Below, in pieces: positions 1-5,899 of a stretch of DNA of 9,856 bases; positions within the stretch are counted from its first letter, which is position 1, and each line of letters opens with the position of its first letter. This DNA is from Igneacidithiobacillus sp041146875 (lineage in GTDB: Bacteria; Pseudomonadota; Gammaproteobacteria; Acidithiobacillales; Acidithiobacillaceae). A program made the position numbers and the translations under genes. The notes beneath the pieces were generated by a model. The model searched no databases and was not told the DNA's origin. It saw only the letters and a list, made by a program, of their open reading frames with translations. Location: contig NZ_JBFRXP010000035.1 in the NCBI RefSeq assembly GCF_041146875.1, forward strand, positions 1 to 9,856, read 5' to 3'.

Positions 1-209
1 CCTTCTGGGTGAAGCTCTCGATAAGCTTATTCTACCAGAAAGGCTTGCAGATCGGGGCCTTATCTATCTATCTCTTAGCAGCAATCGCGGATTTAGGGGA
101 AGAGGCTCCGCCTTGACATCATCCCATTCGAGTAGCAGAGTGCCCACCCACCTAGTGTACCTACATCATATTTACGATGCTCGCACGCCGCCCACGTCGA
201 ATTTCAGAT

Positions 210-309
210 ACCCAACGGAGCGCAGCGACGGTCTCCCGAAGTTCGGCCAACTACGCTCCGATGGTGCGCCGCGTACCGTAGGCACGTCGGCTGGAGCGCA
301 GTGTTGGAC
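210..309 (-). repeat. Possible integron attC site (weak)
   Basis: Read on the minus strand, the segment starts with GTCCAAC (RYYYAAC type) and ends with GTTGGGT (GTTRRRY type), 100 bases in all. Inside the ends, CAGCCGACG can pair with CGTCGCTG, leaving one unpaired C, as an attC extrahelical base would be. Against it, the rest of the arms pair poorly and a competing inverted repeat (CGGAGCG with CGCTCCG on the plus strand, about 215-258) uses part of the same sequence. It is supported mainly by its place in a row of similar sites. Confidence 0.35.
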
Positions 310-385
310 GAAGCCGCGCCCGCCGTTTACGTGCCCGTGCTGCGGCGCGCCGTTCGGCGCCACGGCCATGCTTAGCCAAAAAACA

Positions 386-409
386 GGAAAAACCGCGGTT
401 TTCAGCGGT
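386..409 (-). terminator. Possible Rho-independent terminator on the minus strand
   Basis: On the minus strand ACCGC, an eight-base loop, and GCGGT form a short GC-rich hairpin followed at once by a run of T. The segment also contains the perfect 14-base palindrome AAAACCGCGGTTTT (389-402). The stem is only five pairs, so termination would be weak. The direction agrees with the cassette genes lying to the right. Confidence 0.3.
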
Positions 410-550
410 AAAAACTGCCAGGAGGCGGATCGGACTGCCGCAATGGCCGTGTCTATGGGTATCGAATGGACTTATGGGCGCCGATAGCCCGAATGCGCCA
501 GGAGCAACGAAAAGATATTTCCCGAGGGAATCGTTCAGAAAATCAGGCGC

Positions 551-613
551 GTCCAACAACCGGTTCAGATCGTGGCTCGCTTCGCGGTCACGATCTAACC
601 TTAATCGTTAGGT
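551..613 (-). repeat. Integron attC recombination site of the PhzF cassette
   Basis: On the minus strand this 63-base site opens with ACCTAAC (RYYYAAC) and closes with GTTGGAC (GTTRRRY). The arms GGTT-AGATCGTG and CACGATCT-G-AACC pair for 12 bases with one extra G on the right arm, which matches the extrahelical base that gives attC sites their strand choice. A small CGC-GAA-GCG hairpin sits at the tip. The site overlaps the last codons of the PhzF-like gene (stop at 588-590), the usual place for an attC. Length is within the known attC range. The hairpin and ends are seen directly; the function is inferred from integron knowledge. Confidence 0.75.
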
Positions 614-1397
614 TTTTAGAAGGGGCGAGTTCAGCCTCCATAAATGTGACCGCAACCCCTGAGAGAAACACACGGTCAGCTTTTACCTCGCAAGCGATGT
701 TGCCGCCACGCTTGGAAACTTGTTTTGCGCTCAAAGCGTTTTTGCCAAGCCTATTGGCCCAATACGGCGCAAGCTCGCAGTGAGCGGAACCCGTGACGGG
801 GTCTTCGGGGACGCCGTACTTGGGTGCGAAGAAACGGCTAACAAAATCAGCATCAGCACCTGGCGCGCTGACTATGACACCGCGCAAATCAAGTTGGGCA
901 AGTAAGGCATGGTCGGGCTTGATGGCTCGAACGGTTGCTTCACTGTCGAATATGGCCAGGTAGTCATCGGCGGCCAACACCTCAATAGGGCGCTGGCCGA
1001 GACCTTGAACCAAGATTTCGGAGAGATCACAGGGTTTTGGCGGACGTGCCGGGAAGTTCATTTCCAATTGCCTTCCCTTTTTCTCTACGAACAGTTCACC
1101 GCTACGGGTTTCAAAGGTAATGACTTGTTTTGTGTAGCCAAGTATTTCAAAAATAACATGAGCTGTTGCCAGGGTTGCATGACCACAAAGGTCAACTTCC
1201 TTGACCGGGGTGAACCACCGTAGTTTGTAGCCTTTTTCCGATGAAACGAAGAATGCGGTTTCAGAGAGGTTGTTTTCCTCCGCAATTGCTTGGAGAAGCG
1301 AATCATCAGGCCACGATGACAATGGAACCACTGCGGCAGGGTTGCCGCCGAAGACCTTGTCAGTGAAGGCATCCACTTGATATTGCTTAAGCTTCAA
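588..1397 (-). CDS. PhzF-family isomerase/epimerase-like protein (integron cassette gene)
   Basis: Full-length member (269 residues) of the PhzF / diaminopimelate-epimerase-fold family, probably cytosolic. Seen in the sequence: the N-terminal GNPAAV motif (18-23), NLSETAF with the Glu equivalent to the catalytic Glu of PhzF (E46), a CGHATLA motif (71-77), and the second-lobe motif EDPVTGSAH (198-206). The start is a TTG at 1397, chosen because GGAGGA lies four bases upstream on the minus strand and MKLKQYQVDAFTDKVFGGNP aligns with the usual family N-terminus. PhzF itself isomerises trans-2,3-dihydro-3-hydroxyanthranilate in phenazine synthesis, but most relatives have no assigned substrate and no phenazine genes are nearby, so the reaction here is unknown. 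It sits alone between two attC-type sites, with only nine bases between the upstream core end and the ribosome binding site. Expression probably depends on readthrough from upstream cassettes. Confidence 0.92.
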   Translation of the reverse strand: MKLKQYQVDAFTDKVFGGNPAAVVPLSSWPDDSLLQAIAEENNLSETAFFVSSEKGYKLRWFTPVKEVDLCGHATLATAHVIFEILGYTKQVITFETRSGELFVEKKGRQLEMNFPARPPKPCDLSEILVQGLGQRPIEVLAADDYLAIFDSEATVRAIKPDHALLAQLDLRGVIVSAPGADADFVSRFFAPKYGVPEDPVTGSAHCELAPYWANRLGKNALSAKQVSKRGGNIACEVKADRVFLSGVAVTFMEAELAPSKNLTIKVRS

Positions 1398-1413
1398 CGT
1401 GTCCTCCAGAAAA

Positions 1414-1483
1414 ATCTAACGTACGAATTCAGCGGGCGAAAAAAAGCGCAGCTATTGACGGTCTGCTGGATGATAGATTGGGC
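1414..1483 (-). repeat. Degenerate attC-like site between the GNAT and PhzF cassettes
   Basis: On the minus strand the segment begins GCCCAAT, one base off RYYYAAC, and ends GTTAGAT, a perfect GTTRRRY core, 70 bases overall, the same length as the strong site at 1934-2003. It starts just after the GNAT stop and ends just before the PhzF ribosome binding site, exactly where a cassette junction should be. The hairpin is poor: CAGC with GCTG pairs, followed by mismatches. I accept the right-hand core as a cassette boundary more readily than I accept the site as a working attC. Confidence 0.45.
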
Positions 1484-1489
1484 ATGGCG

Positions 1490-1915
1490 TCAAAGCTCCA
1501 TTGAAAGGTGATGACTTTTAAACAGGAACCCCTTGCGCAGATACAGGCGATGGGCCGCATGGCGTGTATAGCCAGTATCTAGGTGAACCCCCTGACATTG
1601 GTGGGCCTTTGCGTGGTTTATTAGCCAATCGAGCAAGGAGCCAGCAAAGCCTTTTGAGGTTTCTCCTGGTAGGGTTGTTAAATCATCGATATAGAGCACT
1701 TTCCCCCACGCCAAAAACTCAGCAAAACGAAAACCAGCGGCGCTTTTTACTGTGCCTTCATGGCGGAGCGCGAGTATTTGGTATGACTGAGCCTGTTGAC
1801 GTCGAACCTGAGCAAGGAAATTTTTCTGCTCAATGTGGGGGCGAAGGGCACTGAAAGCAGGAAAACAGGATTCAATGTCCGTGTCTGTATTCGCGATGAA
1901 TATATCAGTAGTCAT
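1490..1915 (-). CDS. GNAT-family N-acetyltransferase (integron cassette gene)
   Basis: A 141-residue GCN5-related N-acetyltransferase, expected to move an acetyl group from acetyl-CoA to an amine. Visible features: the central strand VLYIDDLTTLP (73-83), then the acetyl-CoA pyrophosphate loop and following helix around TSKGFAGSLLDWL (86-98). That loop is a relaxed form of the usual Q/RxxGxG/A. A closing strand-helix with AHRLYLRKGF (121-130) corresponds to the family's typical A..FY.k.GF segment. Start is the ATG at 1915; I see no strong Shine-Dalgarno, but the ATG lies only 18 bases after the GTTGGGC core at 1934, a normal cassette spacing. The substrate cannot be told: GNAT cassettes include aminoglycoside, protein and polyamine acetylases, and nothing here marks a known resistance subgroup. 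Confidence 0.88.
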   Translation of the reverse strand: MTTDIFIANTDTDIESCFPAFSALRPHIEQKNFLAQVRRQQAQSYQILALRHEGTVKSAAGFRFAEFLAWGKVLYIDDLTTLPGETSKGFAGSLLDWLINHAKAHQCQGVHLDTGYTRHAAHRLYLRKGFLFKSHHLSMEL

Positions 1916-1933
1916 AGGAAGACTCTAGGTGAT

Positions 1934-2003
1934 GCCCAACGTCCAAAGTGACCGGCGCTGCGCGGCTTTATCGCGCAGCGTCCGGTTGACCGTTGGGTTG
2001 GGC
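1934..2003 (-). repeat. Integron attC recombination site of the antitoxin cassette
   Basis: The strongest attC in the window. Its ends are exact reverse complements, GCCCAAC and GTTGGGC. Inside, CCGG-A-CGCTGCGCG pairs with CGCGCAGCG-CCGG over 13 base pairs, with a single unpaired A and a seven-base loop, giving the stem, extrahelical base and terminal spacer expected of a folded attC. It covers the last eleven codons of the antitoxin gene, as attC sites often do. An alternative inner end, GTTGGGT at 1992-1998 on the plus strand, exists, so the exact left core on the minus strand may differ by a few bases. Confidence 0.85.
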
Positions 2004-2330
2004 ACCTCTGCGTCGCTTAGGTGCGGCGGGAACAAGCTCAATCTTGAGCGTGCAGCCAACCGCGGCAGCGTATCTTTTCAGCGAGGCTACGGAAGGCGCA
2101 TGTTTTCCGGCTGCCTCCAGGCGTGAGATAGCGCTCTTAGTCGTACCCATACGGGCGGCCACGGTTTCCTGGGTAAGGCCGGCGCGGGAGCGAGCGGCCA
2201 GCATTTCATGTGCGAGGGCATACTCCACCTCAAGGGCGTCATAGGCCTCGGTGAAGCCACCGCGTTTGGAAGCCTTTTCGAGGAACGCCTTGTGGTCGTG
2301 GTGCACAGGTTGGAATTTCAGATCAACCAT
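1968..2330 (-). CDS. Xre/HigA-type antitoxin with helix-turn-helix
   Basis: A 120-residue protein with an N-terminal segment typical of HigA-like antitoxins and a Cro/C1-type DNA-binding domain at about 44-95, including LTQETVAARMGTTKSAISRL (52-71), followed by a Lys/Arg-rich tail. Such antitoxins bind their partner toxin and repress their own promoter. Start is the ATG at 2330 with AAGGAG seven bases upstream. It overlaps by eight bases the end of a short frame that reads as the C-terminus of a RelE/HigB-like toxin, the normal toxin-first order of HigBA pairs. The toxin body is missing, so this is probably an orphan antitoxin. The last eleven residues (from about 110) are encoded inside the attC, so part of the tail is set by recombination-site sequence. 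The minus-strand promoter at 2444-2472 probably drives it. Confidence 0.88.
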   Translation of the reverse strand: MVDLKFQPVHHDHKAFLEKASKRGGFTEAYDALEVEYALAHEMLAARSRAGLTQETVAARMGTTKSAISRLEAAGKHAPSVASLKRYAAAVGCTLKIELVPAAPKRRRGAQPNGQPDAAR

Positions 2331-2412
2331 TTTGAATCTCCTTCAATCGCTTCCGGGCGAGCTTGATTTCGTGAGTATGGTCAGAGAGATTGATGGCTTT
2401 AGATGCGCTCAT
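2323..2412 (-). pseudogene. C-terminal remnant of a RelE/HigB-like toxin
   Basis: A 29-codon frame ends in THEIKLARKRLKEIQNG and overlaps the antitoxin start (toxin stop at 2323-2325, antitoxin ATG at 2328-2330). The pattern HEI-L-RKRLKE resembles the last helix of COG4679/Gp49-type RelE/HigB toxins, which sit directly upstream of antitoxins of this kind. A normal toxin is about 90-120 residues, so at least two thirds is gone; the frame closes upstream at a TGA near 2423. It could instead be a genuine small ORF, since it begins about 25 bases after a good promoter. I favour a remnant because the homology-like part is only the tail. Confidence 0.5.
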
Positions 2413-2443
2413 GGAAATACTCGACAGAAAACATCATGGCTCA

Positions 2444-2472
2444 ATGTTAGCAATAATGCGAACTCACGTCAA
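2444..2472 (-). promoter_or_regulatory. Sigma-70-type promoter of the antitoxin cassette
   Basis: On the minus strand TTGACG (2467-2472) and TAACAT (2444-2449) are separated by exactly 17 bases, 5/6 and 4/6 matches to the -35 and -10 consensus. It sits just inside the cassette boundary at 2496 and upstream of the toxin remnant and antitoxin. Toxin-antitoxin cassettes are known for carrying their own promoters, which lets them be expressed deep in an array. Confidence 0.55.
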
Positions 2473-2495
2473 AGCAAGAACCAGCCTACTGAGGT

Positions 2496-2603
2496 GTCCA
2501 ACGCTGCGATTGGGCGTCATATGCTATCTCGGACCAAGCGCCATATCGTACAGCCGGCCATATGCTAGAGAAGCGAATGCATCCGGAACTGCTTTAGTTA
2601 GAG
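2496..2603 (-). repeat. Possible attC site of the unknown-protein cassette
   Basis: On the minus strand the segment ends in GTTGGAC (plus 2496-2502), identical to the core of the strong site at 551. It opens with CTCTAAC, one base off RYYYAAC, and covers the last 27 or so codons and the stop of the 233-residue gene. Arm pairing is poor. A nine-base direct repeat CATATGCTA (2518-2526 and 2559-2567) lies inside. The core at 2496 is credible as a cassette boundary because the promoter and gene start of the next cassette follow it; the full site is uncertain. Confidence 0.35.
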
Positions 2604-3225
2604 GGATATGATGTGTATCCTCGAAGGAAGCAATGTCATCCGCAATCGCCTCAAGAGCCGAGATCCATGCCGTGCAGCTAGCGGGCTGTCCGACTCGCAG
2701 TTTCTTTCGAACTTGCGAATCAAAGGCGGGACCAAGTTTCCCGTCCGTAAGAAGGAGAACAGCTTTGGTAATGCCAACACACGATGCGGTCCCCGTCGTA
2801 GGAAGTTGCTCAAAGATACGCCAAAGATCACAGAGAGCCTTCTCTTGATCTGTGCTGCGATCGCGAATTGCCCGCACATCCAGATCTTCAAGGGTCGCTA
2901 TTGGCTCACCGGCGCTCATAAGGAGGTCATCCAGGAACGGCGGGGCGTGCGAGGCCTGATCTTTCAATCTGCGCATTGAGTTCGGCCGCGTAGCCTGCCA
3001 TTTGCGCAAGATGCGACCGAATAGATCTGGACGAGTGGATGGGGTGGCAGCCAGCCAAGTGTTCCAGTCTTGCACATAACGCTGCGCGAACCCCTGCACA
3101 TCAGCGAAGACTTGAAAACTGGAAGATGCGGGCTTTTCCAACAGGTGAAAATAAAGGTGATAAATGAGCATCCAACCATACCTTGTACTTCCTTCGCATA
3201 GGCGCTGATAGGTGGCAGACTCCAC
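2524..3225 (-). CDS. Unrecognised 233-residue protein, probable cassette gene
   Basis: I do not recognise this protein. It is soluble-looking, with no signal peptide or membrane segment. Its most family-like part is residues 145-180, around CVGITKAVLLLTDGKLGPAF (149-168) and DSQVRKKL. The small-residue turn, the Lys, the hydrophobic helix and the following P-x-x-D recall the helix-hairpin-helix region of DNA-glycosylase-fold proteins of the 'G..tASKlL.l..P..fp..D..V' type, but this is only a resemblance. The GTG start at 3225 overlaps the divergent recombinase gene by 14 bases. An ATG at 3171 (residue 19) would avoid the overlap and begins inside GTTGGAT, a possible cassette core. However, residues 5-18 (TYQRLCEGSTRYGW) read like real protein, so the gene may have lost its original N-terminus at this junction. 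Confidence 0.65.
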   Translation of the reverse strand: MESATYQRLCEGSTRYGWMLIYHLYFHLLEKPASSSFQVFADVQGFAQRYVQDWNTWLAATPSTRPDLFGRILRKWQATRPNSMRRLKDQASHAPPFLDDLLMSAGEPIATLEDLDVRAIRDRSTDQEKALCDLWRIFEQLPTTGTASCVGITKAVLLLTDGKLGPAFDSQVRKKLRVGQPASCTAWISALEAIADDIASFEDTHHIPLTKAVPDAFASLAYGRLYDMALGPR

Positions 3226-5893
3226 TACGTCTCCAGAAAAAAAGCGTAATCGCCGACGAGCGGCTGCGCCGGCGGAGTGTGTCGAGTTCCAGCGGTTTTA
3301 TCGGGCGCTGGAGGCTGACTCATCGGTATCTACCGGGAATATGCTAGAGATGTTTCGCGACCTGGGTGTATACGGCCATCTCACCGAGATCGAAAAAGTC
3401 TGCGCTAATTTGCAAGAGGTTCTATCGATTCTGATGGAACTCGAAGACTGGCAGCCGTATCTGGATCCGGTAAGAAAGTGGCCAGCGCTTTTGGAGTGGA
3501 TTCACACGCAGTCAGCAATTCTGCCACCCTCAGGATATACCCAGGAAAAAGCCCTAAAGAATCCTTTGGTGCATGTGTGTACGACAAGTCATCCGCTCTA
3601 TGCGTTACTCTGGACTGACACGGAACCAGCACAATTGCAGGAATTTCGTTTGCTCCAAGGGCATGTCTTGGTAGCGCATTTGCAGAAAATCAGAAAACAC
3701 CAAGAGTATACCTATGATTATCGGTATGCGGAAAAGGCTCCCTATGTGGAGCTGATCGCGGGAACCTATCGCTGCGGTCTTGCACTACGAGAGATTTCCC
3801 TATCTGGAGGGGAGATCGTGGCAGATATTTTACGGCCTGAGCGGCCCCCCGAGATCTTTGCGGGACAAATGTATGATTTCTGGCAGGCACTGCAATTGTA
3901 TCAAAAAAATCAACGACAACACGCAGAGCAAATTGTCGCTGTGGAAGGGGAAGAAGAATTTGCGGAAAACGACGAAGTATTATTTGATCTGCTGCGCCGA
4001 CTCGAGCGATCAAAAGTTCGTGTACATCTGCAAAGCTTTTGCTATGACTTGGCCGAAGCGTATGAGCTCAGAAAACATGGTACCAGAAGCCGTGATCCGG
4101 GTACGGCACGTCATCGCCAAGTCCTCCATGGCTATCTTCCGCTGGTACAGCTCAGGGCGGAGGAGATTGGCAAAGCGGATGATGACCCTGCGAAGAAAAA
4201 GACTCGCTGGAAGAGGGGAGGGGAAGCCGCCAACAGCCAAGGAGAAGGAGAGGCCGGAGCTAAGCGCTATGAAGCAGAGTTTGATCTGGATAGCGAAGAA
4301 AATATTGGAGAAGAGTATCTCCAAATTGAATTGGATTGTGCCTTACAGGGGGGTGGCCCACCGTCTCTGCACTCTTTGGCATTGCGCGGGAAAATGCACG
4401 CGGAGGCCTTACAGAATCAACTATTCCCTTGGGAGTATGATCTTCTTACCGACAGCACCTTGCGTTCCTTGCTAACAGATATGGAGCGGGACTTTGCTGC
4501 AGAGTTACGACGGCCAGATGAAAAGCCGTCCGTACTTGCGGAAGCCATCGCGCTACTCAGCATCCTGCTTTGGACGGGTTGTGCTTTGAATGTGGCTCGG
4601 AAAATCCAGATTATGGTGCCGGGACAAAATCTGGGCTTACGGATGCTCAGCCTGCAAATAGGGCCAGTTTGCTCCAGTTGGATTATCCGTGTCGATCCTC
4701 CCAGCCATCGTAATGTTGCGCAGGTCCAGATTCCTGCATGCGAGGATGTGGGGGAGTCTACGATCCACTTGCCAGACATAGCGGAAGGGAGTCAATATTT
4801 GCTGCAAATCCGCCAGCGATCCCCCAATAAGGGAGACCGCACTTTTCTGCGTGCAGCGGCGGTGTACGAGAGGGAACTGCGCAAATATTTGCGGAAAGTG
4901 GATCCCAGTGGGTACCTCAGCCTGACCAAGATCGAAGAGTATCTCTGGCGGCGGCTGGCGAGCAGCGGTGATCTAGCCGAGGCGGATCTGCTGGTAGGCA
5001 AGCAACATCGCCTAAGCAGTGTGCGGCGCTTTTACACCACTCTTGCGGCAGAGGCTCTAGCGCAACGGTATCAGTCAGTAGTCTCCGAAATATTGCGGGG
5101 CGTAGGGCGTAACACCCCCACTACGATCGCTGCCTCGAATCCCACCCACTATTGTGTTGGAGCGGTGTATCGCCCAACGGTCGCAGCCGTGCGAAAGGCG
5201 GTAGCCATTGTGCGAAAGACTCTGGGTAGATTCCTGGCGAAGTGGCAGGCGCGGTCTGCAACGAACCAAGATCTCCATCAGCTTTGGCGTGATCATTACA
5301 ATACTTACACGCTCTACACGTGGTTATTTTTTTCCTATGCCACGGCGGCGCGGGCGACTTGTGCACCTTTTCCGCAGGAGTCTCTGGTGGATGTCCGCGA
5401 AGGCTTTATCGCGTACGCTGACAAAACGACGCTGGATCGGGCCCATGTACGTTTGCTCTGGATGCCTGAGCCGCTCGTATCACAGCTTCGGGCGCAGCAA
5501 ACTTTTGCTTGGAGCGTCCGCGATACGGGACCCGCGCGCAAGGTTGAGAATATGGAATGGGGGAATTTTCTGTTGGGAAAACGCACGGCACAGCCTCTGT
5601 GTCCTAAGGTGCTCCAGCCATGTCTAGAAAAATGCTTTCACGCCGCCCTGCCCGTAAATAGTCACAGGCGGTTCTGTCGCTCCTACTTGCTGGAGCAAGG
5701 TTGTCCGGTGGAGGTGGTGGACGCTTTTATGGGTCACTGGTTTGCGGGGGAGTCTCCTTGGAGCCGGTATTCGAGCCAGTCGGCCCTTGAATACGCGCGG
5801 CAACTGCAGCCTTACTTGACAAAGCTCTTGGAAGACCTGGGCTTGGCTTTTGTTCCCTTGCCATCGCCAAAAGATTTGCGCAAGGAGGGTTGA
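3212..5893 (+). CDS. Giant protein with divergent C-terminal tyrosine-recombinase domain, first gene of operon
   Basis: An 893-residue protein of unassigned family. Residues 1-20 are Lys/Arg-rich. A charged, probably disordered linker lies at about 320-365 (runs of Lys, then Glu/Asp/Gly), dividing the chain into an N-terminal region and a C-terminal region. The last 250 residues read as a diverged tyrosine-recombinase catalytic domain: R714 (box I), K738 in the following strand turn (YADKT), R819 in NSHRRFCRSYLLEQG, MGH with H842, and Y853 in SRYS. The box II His is replaced by N816 in the natural alignment, although H818 is close. Such enzymes cut and rejoin DNA through the Tyr; whether this one is active is uncertain. 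The start is the first possible codon, a GTG right after an in-frame TAG, with no clear ribosome binding site; ATG at 3341 (residue 44) is the alternative. The stop is six bases before the next gene, so the two are surely cotranscribed. Confidence 0.8.
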   Translation: MADSTTSPEKKRNRRRAAAPAECVEFQRFYRALEADSSVSTGNMLEMFRDLGVYGHLTEIEKVCANLQEVLSILMELEDWQPYLDPVRKWPALLEWIHTQSAILPPSGYTQEKALKNPLVHVCTTSHPLYALLWTDTEPAQLQEFRLLQGHVLVAHLQKIRKHQEYTYDYRYAEKAPYVELIAGTYRCGLALREISLSGGEIVADILRPERPPEIFAGQMYDFWQALQLYQKNQRQHAEQIVAVEGEEEFAENDEVLFDLLRRLERSKVRVHLQSFCYDLAEAYELRKHGTRSRDPGTARHRQVLHGYLPLVQLRAEEIGKADDDPAKKKTRWKRGGEAANSQGEGEAGAKRYEAEFDLDSEENIGEEYLQIELDCALQGGGPPSLHSLALRGKMHAEALQNQLFPWEYDLLTDSTLRSLLTDMERDFAAELRRPDEKPSVLAEAIALLSILLWTGCALNVARKIQIMVPGQNLGLRMLSLQIGPVCSSWIIRVDPPSHRNVAQVQIPACEDVGESTIHLPDIAEGSQYLLQIRQRSPNKGDRTFLRAAAVYERELRKYLRKVDPSGYLSLTKIEEYLWRRLASSGDLAEADLLVGKQHRLSSVRRFYTTLAAEALAQRYQSVVSEILRGVGRNTPTTIAASNPTHYCVGAVYRPTVAAVRKAVAIVRKTLGRFLAKWQARSATNQDLHQLWRDHYNTYTLYTWLFFSYATAARATCAPFPQESLVDVREGFIAYADKTTLDRAHVRLLWMPEPLVSQLRAQQTFAWSVRDTGPARKVENMEWGNFLLGKRTAQPLCPKVLQPCLEKCFHAALPVNSHRRFCRSYLLEQGCPVEVVDAFMGHWFAGESPWSRYSSQSALEYARQLQPYLTKLLEDLGLAFVPLPSPKDLRKEG
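5882..5888 (+). promoter_or_regulatory. Ribosome binding site of the second recombinase gene
   Basis: AAGGAGG, a near-perfect Shine-Dalgarno, lies inside the final codons of the first recombinase gene and 11 bases before the GTG at 5900. It decides that GTG as the start and implies translational coupling, with the two proteins made in linked amounts. Confidence 0.8.
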
Positions 5894-5899
5894 GCGGCC

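Larger units (their letters stand above)
1..550. other. Stretch without a trusted gene, distal part of the cassette array
   Basis: I see no gene here that I would defend. A plus-strand open frame runs through 113-487, and with no stop back to the window edge, and contains a CPCC cysteine cluster. It matches no family I know, it runs against the cassette direction, and it overlaps a candidate recombination site. Minus-strand frames in 172-369 and 251-559 are Arg/Ala/Gly-rich in the way GC-rich non-coding sequence often is. What the stretch does hold is a possible attC at 210-309, a terminator-like hairpin at 386-409 and a short TATC repeat near 64-76. The part between the attC-type ends at 210 and 551 could be a short cassette without a classical ORF. 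That is inference. Confidence 0.4.

Noticed and set aside
64..76. TATC tandem repeat
   Set aside because: About three copies only, in sequence without other structure; likely chance.
113..487. Plus-strand open frame of 124 codons with a CPCC cluster
   Set aside because: It opposes the cassette direction, overlaps a candidate attC and the palindromic hairpin, has no visible ribosome binding site and resembles no known family; GC-rich sequence readily gives such frames.
3780..4475. Plus-strand open frame of 231 codons inside the first recombinase gene
   Set aside because: It lies wholly within the 893-codon frame, has many rare-type codons and no family likeness; a frame shadow.
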